A stretch of 64,000 nt of DNA. It comes from Moniliophthora roreri (Eukaryota > Basidiomycota > Agaricomycetes > Agaricales > Marasmiaceae). Below the pieces are notes generated by a model. It saw only the letters and a program-made list of their open reading frames with translations. It had not been told where the DNA came from and ran no database searches. Shown here piece by piece: positions 1-11,888 of this stretch (within the stretch, counting starts at the first letter, position 1; every line of letters starts with the position of its first letter). The stretch spans positions 496,001-560,000 of the forward strand of contig LATX02000089.1 of assembly GCA_001466705.2 (NCBI GenBank), in the 5' to 3' direction. The position numbers and the translations under genes were made by a program.

Positions 1-539
1 GAAGGGGGATGCTGAGAAAGATCTTGCCTCGAGGCTTGTCTTCATGGCTGCCAAGCTTGAGTGGACCCTGATCCTGAGGACTCGAGGCGGAATAATGACA
101 ATGACGCTGAACAAGTACCGCGGTGGTCGTGGAACAGGGTAGAGTTGCGGTCGCGTGCGTCGATCAGTTTCATCATCTCGTTCTTCATTAGTATGCTTCG
201 CCTCCAACGATCACTTTGGGCTATGAACAGGCTACGAGTCTGTGACCTTGATGGGTATATTGGTAGCAAGGAGCAAATTTTGCTGCTCAGCGACCAACTT
301 CCTCCGACTACGACGAGGTACCTGCGCCGCGGGAGCCTTACAAATGCTCACAATCAAACACGCAGATTCCATTCCTTCTATATGCTTTGGAGGACAATAA
401 ACGAGGATGTCCACCCGACATTCCTGCCGTCGGGGCCTGAAGACGGTAGCAAAGCGGCTTGTAGCAACCTCTTACTATCTCTCCCTTGTAACCTGATGCT
501 CTAGAAGGATATTGAGACGCATCAGGTTGTCTTCAGAAC
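1..539. other. left edge, no supported gene
   Basis: No recognisable gene is seen here. Open frames exist on both strands, for example a minus-strand stretch from about 430 to 42 that could be the 3' end of a multi-exon gene continuing outside the window, but none shows a known domain. The sequence just downstream belongs to the decayed P450 copy. Confidence 0.3.
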
Positions 540-1515
540 CATTTTCGCTACTATTGTTCAAGCAGTTGCTAGGAAAATTTATTCTTTAGCATAGGCATTC
601 AGAACTTCGGTACGTGTACTCTCACCATCATCTACGACCGTCACCTCAACTCAAACTCGAATCTTTTAGAGCTTCAGATTGCACAGGCAGATATACCAGT
701 CTACTAAGCCCTCACTTAATCCCTAGCAATGCTATGGCACCATTCTTTCCACGCCGGGGACAGTTCGGGCACTTTTGACCATGACTGTACATACGCCGCT
801 ATCCCTCTCCAAACTCTGATTCCGACGCTGACTTTGGTCGGGATCAATCTACGCAAAACACGGCTCAACCTGCATCAGCTCGGTCGTTTTGCCAGACTCG
901 ATGACGCCAGTATATTAGACCCGTGACGCAGAGGCATTCAACGTTGTCATGACCGACTTTGGGCTCGGAGGTTTATGAGAAAGATATGGATTTGGTGGGA
1001 GAAGTTGTACTATTGATCCCTCCATGTCTCTAATCAATACGACGGTCCCAGTTTCTCGGCGATGTCGTACTTGCGAGACTTGGAAAAGACACCCTAATCC
1101 AGCGTTTAGTGAGGTAAGAACCAGAAAGTCAAGGTCGACCGCGTTATTGACTCGGATATGGGGTAACCTTTCCCTCGCATAGAGAAAGACTACGTACTCT
1201 CAGCGAATGGGCGTCAGAAATCAAAGAATATGCAGTAGAGGGATGCTTCGAGTTGGATGCTTTTGAGGATCTGAAAGCAGTGAGTACCTTCGAGTCAGAT
1301 CCGCGTGAGGAATCACATCTCTGTTGACCCGGTAATGTTATAAACGACCACACTAGTCTTCACTCCCGCAGCCTTTGGGAAGAGAGATGGTTCCAAATAA
1401 TCTGGTGGATAGGCCGTTCGAAGAGCAGAAGAAGGTTTTGTTAAAGCGGAGACCGCAGACTGCCAATGTTCCCTTGAATGTCCGAGTGAGATTGTGTTGT
1501 CGGGATTCTATACGA
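540..1515 (+). pseudogene. cytochrome P450 pseudogene with internal deletion
   Basis: This is a degenerate copy of the P450 gene at 3078-5375. Matching blocks appear in the same order: the membrane-anchor exon (about 545-620), the exon with the Leu-Trp-His-His-like stretch (about 729-790), the block before the C-helix (about 950-1130) and the next exon (about 1180-1280). Near 1375-1395 the sequence jumps from the Ala-Phe-Gly-Arg block, about one third into the protein, to the last 40 codons, which end near 1515. The whole I-helix, ExxR, PERF-like and haem-Cys region is missing. Stops and frameshifts occur throughout, and the C-helix motif has lost bases. It cannot encode an active enzyme. It is most likely a tandem duplicate that lost its centre by deletion. 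Confidence 0.8.
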
Positions 1516-1810
1516 CTTTTATAATTCTCTTGGATGCAGAGATTCACTTTGTTCTTGATTTTACCAATGACAGCCTCTTTAACGCGAGGGAGTAAACTCA
1601 GCAGTCATGCATTATGATGCACAGACATTTCCCATGGTTGGATGTTTGCTTCCTCCCTAGGTACTTTCTACCCTTGGCCAATCTCCTACTAGTAGCCAAA
1701 ATTTTCCTCAGGGTTTGTATGAGCGTCAATCCCGCGTAGCCTGTGGGCGCTCATCACAGTATTTGTTCAAACCAAACAACCGCCTTGTCTTCTAAGATTC
1801 CACGATCATC

Positions 1811-2696
1811 ATGTTTCCCCCATTCGCGTTGCCTTCGCCCGTCTTCCTTCTCATAACCGATGAACTCCCATCTCCTGCGGATTTTGCTCTTTATCAAGCC
1901 TTGATCTCATGCTTGAAGCAACCCAAGCACAAGACAGCTTCCCGACGAGCGATATGGGTATCTGCTAGTGAGGCGTTGACGAGGTTACAGACGGTCTGCA
2001 CAAAATCTGTATGTATCTCTCTGCATCGATGAATATGTTATTTTTGATGCTACGTTTACCCAAAGGGCGTGAATCTCACCCAGTATATAGATTCTGGATC
2101 GATACATTTCATTGAAGCATCGGAATTATCTTTGCGAACGCTATATTCGAGGATCTCTTCCTTGCTAGAACAATGGAGTCCAGAGGCAGACTCGGAAGCT
2201 CTCGTGATTGTGGATGATATATCTGTTTTCGAATGGACAGGACAGTCCTCGACGGAGGATATATCGCGGTTCGTTCGTGCAGTTCGTGCTCTTTGTCTAA
2301 AGGTAAGAGATTTACCAAGTTCGATACTTTCGTCAAGCTCACATTCGTTAACAGAAACAAGCCTACTTGATCATACGCCACCATATGATAACTCCTTCTG
2401 AACCTGACACCGACCAAGTATTCCGCCATCTTCTCCAGATGTGTAACTACCATATGGACGTGAAGCCACTATCTAGCGGGAAGAGTGGATCGATAAGCGG
2501 GGAGGTGAGTCGCTTTACCGTTCCAAAGACCCCTTTTTAACGCCTCTCTCAGATAGCTCTACATGCGGGACCGTCACAAATACATTCGCATAAAGACGAT
2601 GTTAAAACGCTCTCACGTAATTCGGCCATACAGTATCGCCTTACGGATAGTAATGTTGTATTCTTTGAGCGTGGCAGTAGTAATGGAGTTCTTTGA
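1811..2696 (+). CDS. ELP6: Elongator complex protein 6 (ELP6)
   Basis: The predicted Elp6 is a RecA-like subunit of the Elp4-5-6 ring of Elongator, which takes part in wobble-uridine (mcm5/ncm5) tRNA modification. Four exons join in frame: 1811-2008, 2066-2302, 2355-2504 and 2553-2696, giving 242 aa, normal for the family. The start is the first ATG, followed by MFPPFALPSP. A Walker-B-like strand (ALVIVDDISVFEW) matches the LLVDDLSV segment of animal ELP6. The C-terminus (QYRLTDSNVVFFERG..NGVL) matches the conserved end QYKIQDKSVSFFAKG..AVL. No P-loop is seen, as expected for Elp6. All introns are 48-57 bp with GT-AG ends. The gene sits between the decayed P450 copy and the intact P450, which implies the P450 duplication spanned or inserted around it. 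Confidence 0.9.
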
Positions 2697-3077
2697 TCCA
2701 CAGATGGAAATTTTGGAGAACTGTTCTCCGATGGAAGGTCTCTACGGTAAAGCTGTACACGTTTAAACCTTTGATCGGCTAAGGTGGTTTGAGTCGAGCG
2801 CTCGTTGTACTCGAGTGTCTTTGGGTTCAAGTCGAACGCTGAAATCGCTGATGACTTCGGAGAACTAGAGCCACGGCTCGTACCCCTGGCTTTGGATGTT
2901 GCCTGCTAATCTGACCGACACGGCGACAACGTCGGAAAAGTTCGGACGCGACCCAGGCACCGAGCTTGCTCTCAATAAGGGCCGTAATCATGTTGCAATT
3001 CAGTTGCCGAAGAAGCATTTTGGCCGCTTTTTAAGGGGCGTTTGCAGCTGCAGCACTACTCTGATTGCGACCCCGTC

Positions 3078-5375
3078 ATGGACTGGAAAGATATGCATCC
3101 TTCTCAGATCGTATACGTGGCCATTTCGGTGTTCCTCCTTCGAGCAGTGATTCGGAAGGCTTATTCTTTGGTAAAGGCATTTTGGGTTATCAGGTGCGTG
3201 TATCTAGTATCATTCCAATATCTACTATTCTGAACGCGAAGTATCTAGGACATGCCCGGGCAGATATCTCACTCTATTCAACCCCCATCTCCTCACTACC
3301 AACGCTGTGGCACCATTCTTCCCGCGTCAAGGACAATTTGGACACTACCCGACCACTTTTGACTGTATGTCACTCTAATTGGTATCCATCGATTCTTGGT
3401 TGACCACGAATTAGTCTACGCAAAGCATGGCTCAACTTGCCTCAGCACTGTTGTCTTGTCGGATTCGACGCTAGTGTATTGGACTTGTGATGCAGAAGCT
3501 TTCAAGGTTGTCTCTGGAGAGGTCGGAGGGATCTATGAGAAGGACATGGCCGTGGTATGTTGTATTGGACCCTTCATCGACGCTTTGGTGTTGACAATGT
3601 GCTGTTAGTACCACTCCTGGACTGGACCCGGCTTCAACTTTCTCGGTGACAACGTCATTGGCTCTCATGGAAAGACCTGGAAAAGACACAGAATGATAGC
3701 CAATCCAGCGTTTAGTGAGGTAAAACGTGCGATCCTGTTTAAGCTTGAAGAATCTACTGACGTTACACACCAGAGTAACATATCTCTCGTGTGGCGGGAA
3801 ACTATTCGTGTTCTCAACGAATGGACAACGTCGGTTGAAAGATCTGCAGTAGATGGATGGTTCGAATTGGATGCTTTTGAAGAGTTGAAACAGGTGTGCT
3901 TTATCTTCGTATCACGAGGCACTTCACATTGACATGTTATTTCGCGCAAAGTTGACCACACTGGTCTTCGCTTCTGCAGCATTCGGGAGAAGGGACCCTT
4001 GGAAACCTGCTGAAGGAGATACGTCGACTAATAGTCTCTCGTATCTACTTTCAACTGCTGAACAATTTGTCGTGGCAAAAATACTCATTCCCGAATGGGT
4101 TTATCGCCTCACCGATAATTTTTACGTTCCGGGGCTCTCACCGCTTCTAAACCTCACGAAAACTATATACCAGGCTCTCAGTGAACAAATCCTGGAAATC
4201 ATATCGGCGTCTCGCGCAAACCTATTAGAAAAGAAGGATTCAGACGGTGCTTTACTCAAGGCCTTTATAGAAGCAAATACCAACTTTGAGAGTGATTCGC
4301 TGAATGGTGTGGACCGCCTCAGTCAGAAACATTTAACTGATCAGGAGCTGTTAGCGAATATGTTTGTACGTCATATTCTTTACTCTTCGCTATCGTAGGT
4401 CGCTGAATTCGTGATATGGTCAGATTTTCATGATTGCGGGACATGGTGAGTCTGTGGACTCATGTCTTGGGGAGACATCCACTGATTCTCTCACAGAAAC
4501 CACAGCTGCAACAGTCTCGTTTGCACTCATTTACCTTGCCTTGTATCCCGAAATGCAAGACAAAGTGTTTTCGGAGGTGTGTCAGGTCTGGCCGAATGGT
4601 GTCCCAAACACGGTGGAAGACGCGGTGAGTCCAATCCCGAGTCACCGAGAAAGGTTGTTGACGCATTTCTCCCTCAGGACAACCGAAGGACGTATCCCAA
4701 ACTCGTGAGATTACATAGTCTCATACATATTCCTAAGGATCTGATGGATGCGATATGCAGACTTACACCACTGCTTTCGTCAACGAAACTCTCAGACACC
4801 ATCCAGCGGGATCTCGCTTAGGTCGTGTTGTTCTCGAAGATACTACCCTTCCGGCAAGACGTTTTCACCGAACAGCGGGAGACTCATACGAGACTCAACC
4901 CTATACTATTCCAATACCAAGCGGTAGCAAGATCCTGTTGGATTTCGGCGCCTTGCATACTAATCGTAAGTTGTTATTCGTGCAGCCAGGTCGAAATGAC
5001 GCTTACCACTCTTTAGCTCTGTACTGGGGAGACGACGCGGCCGAGTTCAATCCAGACAGGTTTGTTGACACTGAATCGTACCGATGGCCTCGAGAAGCTT
5101 GTACGCTATCTTTTTCTCTCAAATATGACGTCGTGCTGACTCTCTCCCTAGTCATGCCCTTTTCATACGGACCGCGTAGCTGCATCGGCCAGCGCTTTGC
5201 CATGACGGAATCTGTGAGTATGTTGGCCCACATGGTCAGGAAATTTAGGGTCGTGGTTCCAGAAGACCTGGTGGGTAGGCCGTTGGAAGATCAGAAGAGG
5301 GTGTTGTTGCAGTGGAAGCCGCAGCTCGCGAATATCCCGGTGAATGCCCGGATAAGATTATACCGTCGAGTTTAA
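3078..5375 (+). CDS. cytochrome P450 monooxygenase
   Basis: This is a membrane-anchored haem monooxygenase; its substrate cannot be told. About twelve exons join in frame. Exon 1 (3078-3193) starts MDWKDMHP and holds an N-terminal membrane helix. Later exons include 3264-3364, 3415-3554, 3609-3719, 3774-3893, 3952-4365, 4424-4445, 4497-4624, 4678-4704 and 4761 onward. Landmarks are the C-helix WKRHR (about 3690), the I-helix AGHETT (split by the intron at 4446-4496), the K-helix ETLR (about 4785), the PERF-like FNPDRF (about 5045) and the haem loop FSYGPRSCIGQRFA with its Cys ligand (about 5180). It ends NARIRLYRRV-stop. Every catalytic landmark is present, so I judge it functional. The alternative reading of exon 2, which gives an apparent frameshift, disappears when the acceptor at 3263 is used. 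The CYP family is not assigned. Confidence 0.9.
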
Positions 5376-5678
5376 TAGAGCTCCACCGTAGTACTTCGAC
5401 TTTGTGTTGTTGTAACCTTTGGAACTGCATTAAAGGTTCAATGATATCCCAATTCCATTGTGCGAACATATGCTGTATACTAGACAGCCGACAAAAGAGT
5501 CCCAAATTATTAAGAATGTAAAGGTTCATGTACAAAGTCCATGAATGATAGTCCATGTTGTTGTCCATGTTGTTGTGGAGTGTAGTGTCATAAGATCGTC
5601 CATATCGAATTCTATTCCCGTGTCTGCGAAATGCATCAGCGTTAGCTCAGTAAGTATACGTCTAGTCTCTCACCTCGC

Positions 5679-6086
5679 TTAGAGCCCACATACCGAGGCG
5701 TCAACCTGAGTCGCCTGAACGTCAATGTTACCGAGGGCAACAGCTTGGCCATCTGTCAACTCATCCATGGCAGCCTGGGCGACGTTAAAACCATTCCCAG
5801 CAACATCCATACCCAAGATGTTGATGCTCTTTCCGTTCCATGTCACCTGCCAGCATGAACCACACTGAGGAGAGTTCCACCCTGTGATAGCATCGACAGC
5901 ACCAATGCGAGGAAAGTTGGGGAGCGAGCCAAAGGTACTGAATCCCTTGGTGATGAGACCGTTAGGGCCGTCGGAGCATGCAGTGGTGCCCAAGGATCCA
6001 TCACGGTTATCGTAGGTCGGGTCGTACTGCAGCCGAACGGCAGCAGCAGAGGTGGCGAGGAGGGCAATAGCAGCGGTGAACTTCAT
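5679..6086 (-). CDS. cerato-platanin family secreted protein 1
   Basis: This is a single-exon gene of 135 aa. It has a signal peptide (MKFTAAIALLATSAAAV) and then a mature domain with the four cysteines of cerato-platanins in ACSD, QCGSCW and the terminal VCGL. Conserved blocks include LQYDPTYDNRDGSL, NGLITKGF, GFNVAQAAMDELTDGQA and the final CGL. The fold of this family is an expansin-like double-psi barrel. Members are small secreted wall-associated proteins that bind chitin oligomers and can be sensed by plants. The start is the ATG at 6086; the longer open frame upstream lacks a signal peptide. A TATA-like box lies about 100 bp upstream. Confidence 0.93.
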   Translation of the reverse strand: MKFTAAIALLATSAAAVRLQYDPTYDNRDGSLGTTACSDGPNGLITKGFSTFGSLPNFPRIGAVDAITGWNSPQCGSCWQVTWNGKSINILGMDVAGNGFNVAQAAMDELTDGQAVALGNIDVQATQVDASVCGL

Positions 6087-6185
6087 GATGACGACGTTAG
6101 TGAGGTTTGTGAGAACGGCGTGAAGACGAAATGAGCTGAATAGGGACGGGGCGTGAGCTGGAGAGTACGGGCCAATATCCCAGGC

Positions 6186-6193
6186 TTTATATA
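6186..6193 (-). promoter_or_regulatory. TATA box of cerato-platanin 1
   Basis: TATATAAA on the minus strand lies about 100 bp upstream of the ATG at 6086. The other two cerato-platanin genes in this window have similar boxes 60-75 bp upstream. Confidence 0.55.
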
Positions 6194-6754
6194 TGTCTGG
6201 TGTAAAATGGGTGCGTAAGTTCATATGGTTGACATTCCCATGAAGGAGACGTTTCACCGATGTCGTTAACTTCGGCTATGAATATGACGCGCAGTGTTCC
6301 CAGTTGTGATGCTGAGACGCGCAGAAAGCCATAGAAGTTGGCGGAGCATTATTCAATTCCTTCGAATTCCTGTCCCCATTGGTATCATTACGTTGAAAAG
6401 GTCAGCGGAACTTGACGCGTACCAATTGCCAAGGTAGAGGTCTGTTCGCGTTCGCATTCGCGTTTTTCGCGATACTGATATCCAGAGAACTTCTTGAACA
6501 AAAACTTATCAGGCTGAAGTGGAAGTCCACGGAATATCTGGGATCCTGAGCCGTTAGGCGAGCTGAAGAGCTTTGATCGAGACACGTGCAACTGCCGTTG
6601 ACGGCGGCCACTCAGCACGTTTCAACCTTCAAACGTTTCATGTGAGCATGGTGAAGAGCGAAGTGAACATTGGGGTTTCACATTAATCATTAATGAATGT
6701 CGAACCAGTGCACTACATAGGGAGAATTGACGAATTTCGTTAATTACCAAGAGC

Positions 6755-7838
6755 TCACCAGAATCTCTGATGGACTGCCCCGCAATAGGTTTTATGATAC
6801 TACGATATCTCGGTCAGAACAAGGACCGAAAGAATGATCCTAGATGTACTCACTTTCCAATCTTCAGCCTGGCAGGCGGAACTACAATAACCTTCGAGGT
6901 AGTTTTCAGTAGAGACATAGAACAAATTGGCAAGCAACATACGAGCAAATTTGCACTTTGAACATTGCAATCCGGGATTCTTTTCACCGCACTTTGCTCG
7001 ACACTCCATCTGCCTCTTGCGATATCTGAGCTCTGATAACTCGGTATCAATGTTGGGGTGCGAATTGCCGATCAAATTCATCTCCTCTCTCTCTTCTGCT
7101 TCCCGCTGTGCTCGTTTTTGAGCAAGCTTCACATGCCTCTCTTGCATGAAAGCTGCAAGTGACTCCTTGTCTGAAGTGCTCATTCCGCTCCAGCTGATGT
7201 CGATATTTTCCCGATCCCAGTGCTGGTTGAACCAGATCCCCTTTGTTACAGCAGCGCCCTGGGCGCGAATCCAGTCCTCCGGGCCATCCCAGGATGAGCC
7301 CAAGTCGGATGTGCTAAGTGGAACCCACTTTCCGACTCTCTGCTCAGGGTCACGCTGGATGATGTATCGAACTCCATGATCCGCCAACCGCCCCGTCACA
7401 GTGCAGACGAAACCTATCTATTGAGAGATGAATGAGATGAGTGAAATAAGTGAACGAGTGGACGAGTGGATGAAGACTTGGCGTTATTCACAACGCACCT
7501 CGATGAAGGTTCCGTGTCTCTGAACATAAACATCCTGAAACACTCGGCTTCGACAGTATACCCTAAGATTGAATTCCTCAGTTCCCTGGGTGTCAAGAAG
7601 TCGCTTCAATGCTTCAGGGTATCCGATATGATACAAAAGGGTAGCGATTCCATCTGGCCCGGTGATTGCAGGGGATTTGGGGTGTTGGCCTTCTTCGTCG
7701 ATTCCAGACTTGATGATCTTTGGGAAACCCTCTGGAGCAGAAGCGGGAAGAATCTCGGTGTCCAGAAAACGAACCTAGAGGCGACGCGTCAGGATCGAAT
7801 TACTTGCAGATAAACGTGTAACCTACCACTCCGTACAT
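6755..7838 (-). CDS. MYND-type zinc finger protein
   Basis: Exons were joined by hand. A short exon ends MYGV at about 7827. The second (about 7775 down to 7500) carries GYPEALKRLL and ends HGTFIE. The third begins IGFVCTVTGRLADHG (about 7419). A charged helix rich in Glu and Arg (about 7110-7060) precedes the finger. An intron at about 6947-6895 splits the finger; splicing gives ECRAKCGEKNPGLQCSKCKF, then ARYCSSACQAEDWK. This is a MYND Cys-x3-Cys...Cys-x2-Cys...Cys-x3-Cys array, normally a protein-protein interaction module. Both ends are uncertain. No canonical splice gives the usual His after the Trp; the stop at 6755 is one guess. The frame continues upstream of the ATG at 7838 until a TGA near 7922, so the true start may lie further 5' beyond a frameshift or intron. 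Confidence 0.7.
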
Positions 7839-8312
7839 TGCGGTGCAGTAATGGGAGTCAGAAGATGAAGTTATTGGTGGGAATATTTGGCAGACTCGAT
7901 AGTCGACGCCTCCACGTTCCAATCACGAGGTCTGGAACAAGTGAATGGTCACTGATCACCTCTACCGTCGACATTCCCTCGGTACTGCCCCAAATGCAAA
8001 TTTATTCGCGTGCCCCTTTATCACCTTACGCTCGTAATCAACTCGTAACATCCAACACTAAAAAGTTCGCGGCAGGATACTACAGTATCGAATGCCCGGA
8101 AAATGACTAGAAGGCGAGTGGCCGTCTTCGACATTCGTGAATTACCCAAGACTAAAACGTTATAGTATCACGGAGAACGCAAACCGTATCTAGAGGACAT
8201 GCCATGATTCGACAACAAGCTCTATTTCAGAGTTGATACTACACACCTAACATACACTAACATTCATGTTAAATACCCACCCAAGCTGCGTCCAAGAAAA
8301 GATCTAAGCATA
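7839..8312. other. intergenic, possible 5' coding part of MYND gene
   Basis: Minus-strand sequence from about 7960 to 7839 reads as plausible protein in two frames. One is ATG-initiated (MSTVEVISDHSLVPDLVIG) and the other runs into the MYND gene (DYRVCQIFPPITSSSDSHYC). One base separates the frames near 7920. Nothing else is recognised before the 3' end of the UBC gene. Confidence 0.35.
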
Positions 8313-11157
8313 CTAATAGCACGCATTCAGCTTCCACCTCTCTACTGTTCGTAAACCTTGCTCAAACTCATCCAGGAGATAGTTCATTGACGGACTCTCG
8401 GAGGCCCAGGTCCTTAGCCTGGGATAGATGCGTCAGCATGAGTTGAAACAGACCCACTTCTCCTACGTACTGTTTCCGGATGATGTCTTTTCGTATCAAG
8501 AAATGCGCACTGATGACGTCCTGCATGTACCCCAATGCAATCAGTAATCACTTACCATTACCTTTGAGGGTATACCTACCGCCCACATGCCGTTACGATG
8601 CTCGTCCTTGAGCCAATCCACGATAGCCCAACGCGCAGTTTGCACCCGTATATTCTTGTTATAGGCAATACTTCCCTGATTATTCGGATCTACTTGTCCA
8701 AATCCAGGTCTGTTCAAGGAGGTGAGCGCAGCAGTCCAAAGGAATCCATTAACAAACTCACTCGTTGAAATAAGGGCACTCGACAAGGATCATACTTTGG
8801 ATACTAATCAGAACCTGAAAAATTGTAGATTTTCCGGGTTTCCATTGCTCGTCGGCACTGATGATTAAAGCACAATTTAGAAATCCGATAACACGACGAA
8901 TAGGAGGGCACCTACCTTCCAGACCAAGTACCGAGCAAAGATAGGCAGACCTTTCCGCAGTTGTACAGATTTGGGTTGAACCGTACCGTGCCTTTCCCTG
9001 TCGTTCTTAGGTTGAAAAGAGGGGCGGTGTTAGGATAGGTCGATGGGAGGTGTATGTCCTGCGCAGTGTCCTTAGTATATGGTAGAGGTCGGCGAGAAAA
9101 AGAACAGCATACAAATTCGAACAAGCCGCCAGCATACGGAGTCGACTGAGGACCTGCAATGATTGCTTTCCTGGGAAACAGTTAGTTGCGTTGTAAGACA
9201 GTCTTTCGGAGAAACGCACAGGGTATCGTTCCTGGACTCGTCCACACGGACAAAGATGCCCTCGGGTAAGCTCGTTGCCATGACCGCCAGCTCCTTGATA
9301 ACTTGAAATCGATCCTTTGGATCCCGAACAGTGGTGTAGCTTGTCTGCTGTAGCTGACTCGCGTAGCCATACACGGATTGGAGGTTTCCATCGGGAGCTT
9401 ACGCCAAGAACTCGATGTGGTTGAACGCCAACTTTTCGCAAGCACGACTGTACTCTTGTTCAATCGCAACCTCGGATTGGCCGGACGTATGCTTTCCTTT
9501 GCCTTTCTTGTTCAAGTCTACGACAATGCCCATAGCTGCCATCGCACGCTCCACTTCATCTTTCGCTGCAATGATATCTCCGCAGAGTGACGCAGCTTTA
9601 ACAGCATCCTCATCGCTTCCATCACCAGCCTCAAGGAGTTCCGAATTCGATGCTCCTGCAAGAAGACTTTCGCATTGCCTCGTCAGTTTGCGGAAGTAAT
9701 CCACCAGAGGGGGGCTTGTCTCGATTGCACCTGACTTATCCTGACACCATTCAACGTCTGCTTCGCGCCACATCCACTTTGTGATTCCAGACCACCCCCG
9801 CCTCTCGAATCGAGGTTCGATGAGAAGTCCAATGGTAAGCTCGCAATCAACGAGACGACGAAGTAATGCGAGCAAAGCATAATAGACTTCACTTCGATTA
9901 ATCCAGTCGGAAACTGCACGACAAACTGTTAGTTTAGCTCGTACGAATACTGCAACTTCACGCACCCGAATCATTCCGCAGGAGGCTGGCTATATAATCG
10001 GGAAGAGTAGACAGTGCCATGATACTTCCCAAAGACGAATGGGGTAGAATGTCAAACAGCTTGGCTCCTTCCTCATACTGTCGAGGAAGGAGGTCGTTGA
10101 GGAGCTTGAAAGCGCGAGTGACAAGTTCATCCCAGTGTTTCGAAAGCGCCTCCGCTCTGGAATTCTTCGGCTTGGAGTTTGAATGATCCCCACGCCCTGT
10201 ATAGCCTATGCTATACCCAGTTCCTCCAGGCCCGACACTACGGTGGGATGAGGCTTGCGCTCTGCGATCAACAGCTGCCTGCGCACGCGTAGCTGATGTT
10301 TCTTGTTCCCCAAGAAGATGCCAGTCAAAGCCGCCCAAGAGTTCGCAGATGGCAATGGCACGTCCCTCTGCGCAGCACGATAACACAGGGCAATCTCCTT
10401 TCTTGGGTGTACCCTTGCATCCGGACGTGCATGAAGTAGCTTTGAAGCAACCTCTACAATGGTTTTGGCGACATGAGCTACATCGAGCGTGTAGCAGTAC
10501 ACCAATTGAGGGAGGGATACCGTTGCCCTTGAACATGACCTGATATCGAAAATATTGTTTATTACCCCGGCAGAAGGACGAGAAATTGACACGCACATAT
10601 CCAGTAGGTGAAGGAACCATCTTGCCACACTTCGTACAAGGCCTTTCTGCCGTGAACAAGGCACGAAATTCTTCAAGTTGTATATCAGGGGGTTTGACTC
10701 CGGATGGTGGTATTGAAGGTGTAGCCTCCGGCCCAAGCGCCTCGACCTTTGATGACGACGCAGGTTTTTCTCCTGTGGACTCCCAGACTGCATCAAATAA
10801 CTCAGACATCTCTTCATCGCCAGCCTTTCCCTTTGAACGCCCCGAATGCGATGATCCTGCCTCTTGTGCTTGCAATTGCCTCGCAAGTCTCTCATCCTCT
10901 TCCTGGGCAGCAATCTGAGCCAGAATATCCCTCATCTCCTCATCTTCTTCATCTCCGACAGGTTCCGACGCTTTCTTCTTGGATTTGGACATTGAAGAAA
11001 CGAATGTGATTTCGCAGTCGTCTGAAAAGGTTTCGAAAGAACTGTCGTCAGCCGTGAGATCGATTATGTTGTCTGAGACACGTATACGCTTCGCAGAATG
11101 GGCGGAGTCGTAACCAGAGTCCGCAAGAGACGACCGTTGTCGTTTCTTGCTAGTCAT
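8313..11157 (-). CDS. large E2 ubiquitin-conjugating protein (UBE2O-like UBC domain)
   Basis: This is a multi-exon gene read from 11157 to the TAG at 8313. The N-terminal exon (11157 to about 9971, 395 codons) opens with a basic Ser/Arg-rich stretch and a hydrophobic-acidic IIDLTADD motif resembling a SUMO-interacting motif. An acidic helix ([13 protein letters not shown]) follows, then a Cys/His-rich region (about residues 175-265) with Cys pairs in [18 protein letters not shown] and CPVLSCC. The middle exon (about 9918-9404) is helical. The C-terminal UBC domain uses four or more small exons. It contains [35 protein letters not shown] with the catalytic Cys near 8946, [14 protein letters not shown], and [15 protein letters not shown] and TARWAIVDW helices. 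It ends [10 protein letters not shown]. This arrangement resembles UBE2O/BIRC6-type E2 domains, and the long N-terminus suggests a hybrid E2/E3 role (inference). Confidence 0.85.
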
Positions 11158-11888
11158 GGTGGTTGCGGTTTGAGATGTGAGTCAAGATCAACAATAACGC
11201 GCTCGGCGCTCGCCAGATACGTGCAGGTCACACGGTGTAGCAGGCGCCCATAATTTCAATGGCCCCTTTGCTGTGCCAACAGCAAACAGCTGAGTGCAAG
11301 GACTTTACTGGAATAGTATATACAGACATGCAGTGCAAACAGGTACCTGGAATCCCAACAGCCCACATGAATTTGAAACCCCGGCCCAATTGAATCAGGA
11401 AGAGTGCGAGTGCAGCCAGTCGTTGAAGTTGAGGTACTAGTAGGGGTACCGTATTGCCTGTCAAGGTCTACTCCTTTATTGAGCCTAACCATAGCTTTAT
11501 CACATCTCTCTAGACACTACACCGAACCACTATTTCTCTAGCTAAGGAGAATCAATTGGAACTCGCTCAGCCGCACGTCAGACGCGGCTGTGGTTGGGAA
11601 TAGTATAAAGCTGCTTGAAGACTGCCGTAGTGCTAGCAGTAACGGACAGGAGATACTTGGTGTATTGCTAAGAGAAGCTCTCAAATTGACCCAACCAAAG
11701 ATTTACTTCCCAGATGGAAATCGGATTTGCGACGTAGACGAGCTGCTGTATAGCCAAAATCAAGCCGGCGCAATCCGGTCTTGACTTCCATGACGACTCA
11801 GAGCAGTCAGGCAACTTAACGCCATGCAACTTGAATGGAAAAAATACGACACAGCTGAAGATTAAAAACCTAGAAACTGGCAATGCAC
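11158..11888. other. intergenic between UBC gene and tRNA
   Basis: This stretch holds the presumed divergent promoter region of the UBC gene. I see no gene, repeat or clear TATA box. Short open frames have no family resemblance. Confidence 0.4.

Noticed and set aside
3240..3364. Frameshift in exon 2 of the P450 (reading LPTLWHHSSRV)
   Set aside because: Using the acceptor at 3263 gives a continuous frame (YLTLFNPHLLTTNAVAPFFP), so no lesion is needed.
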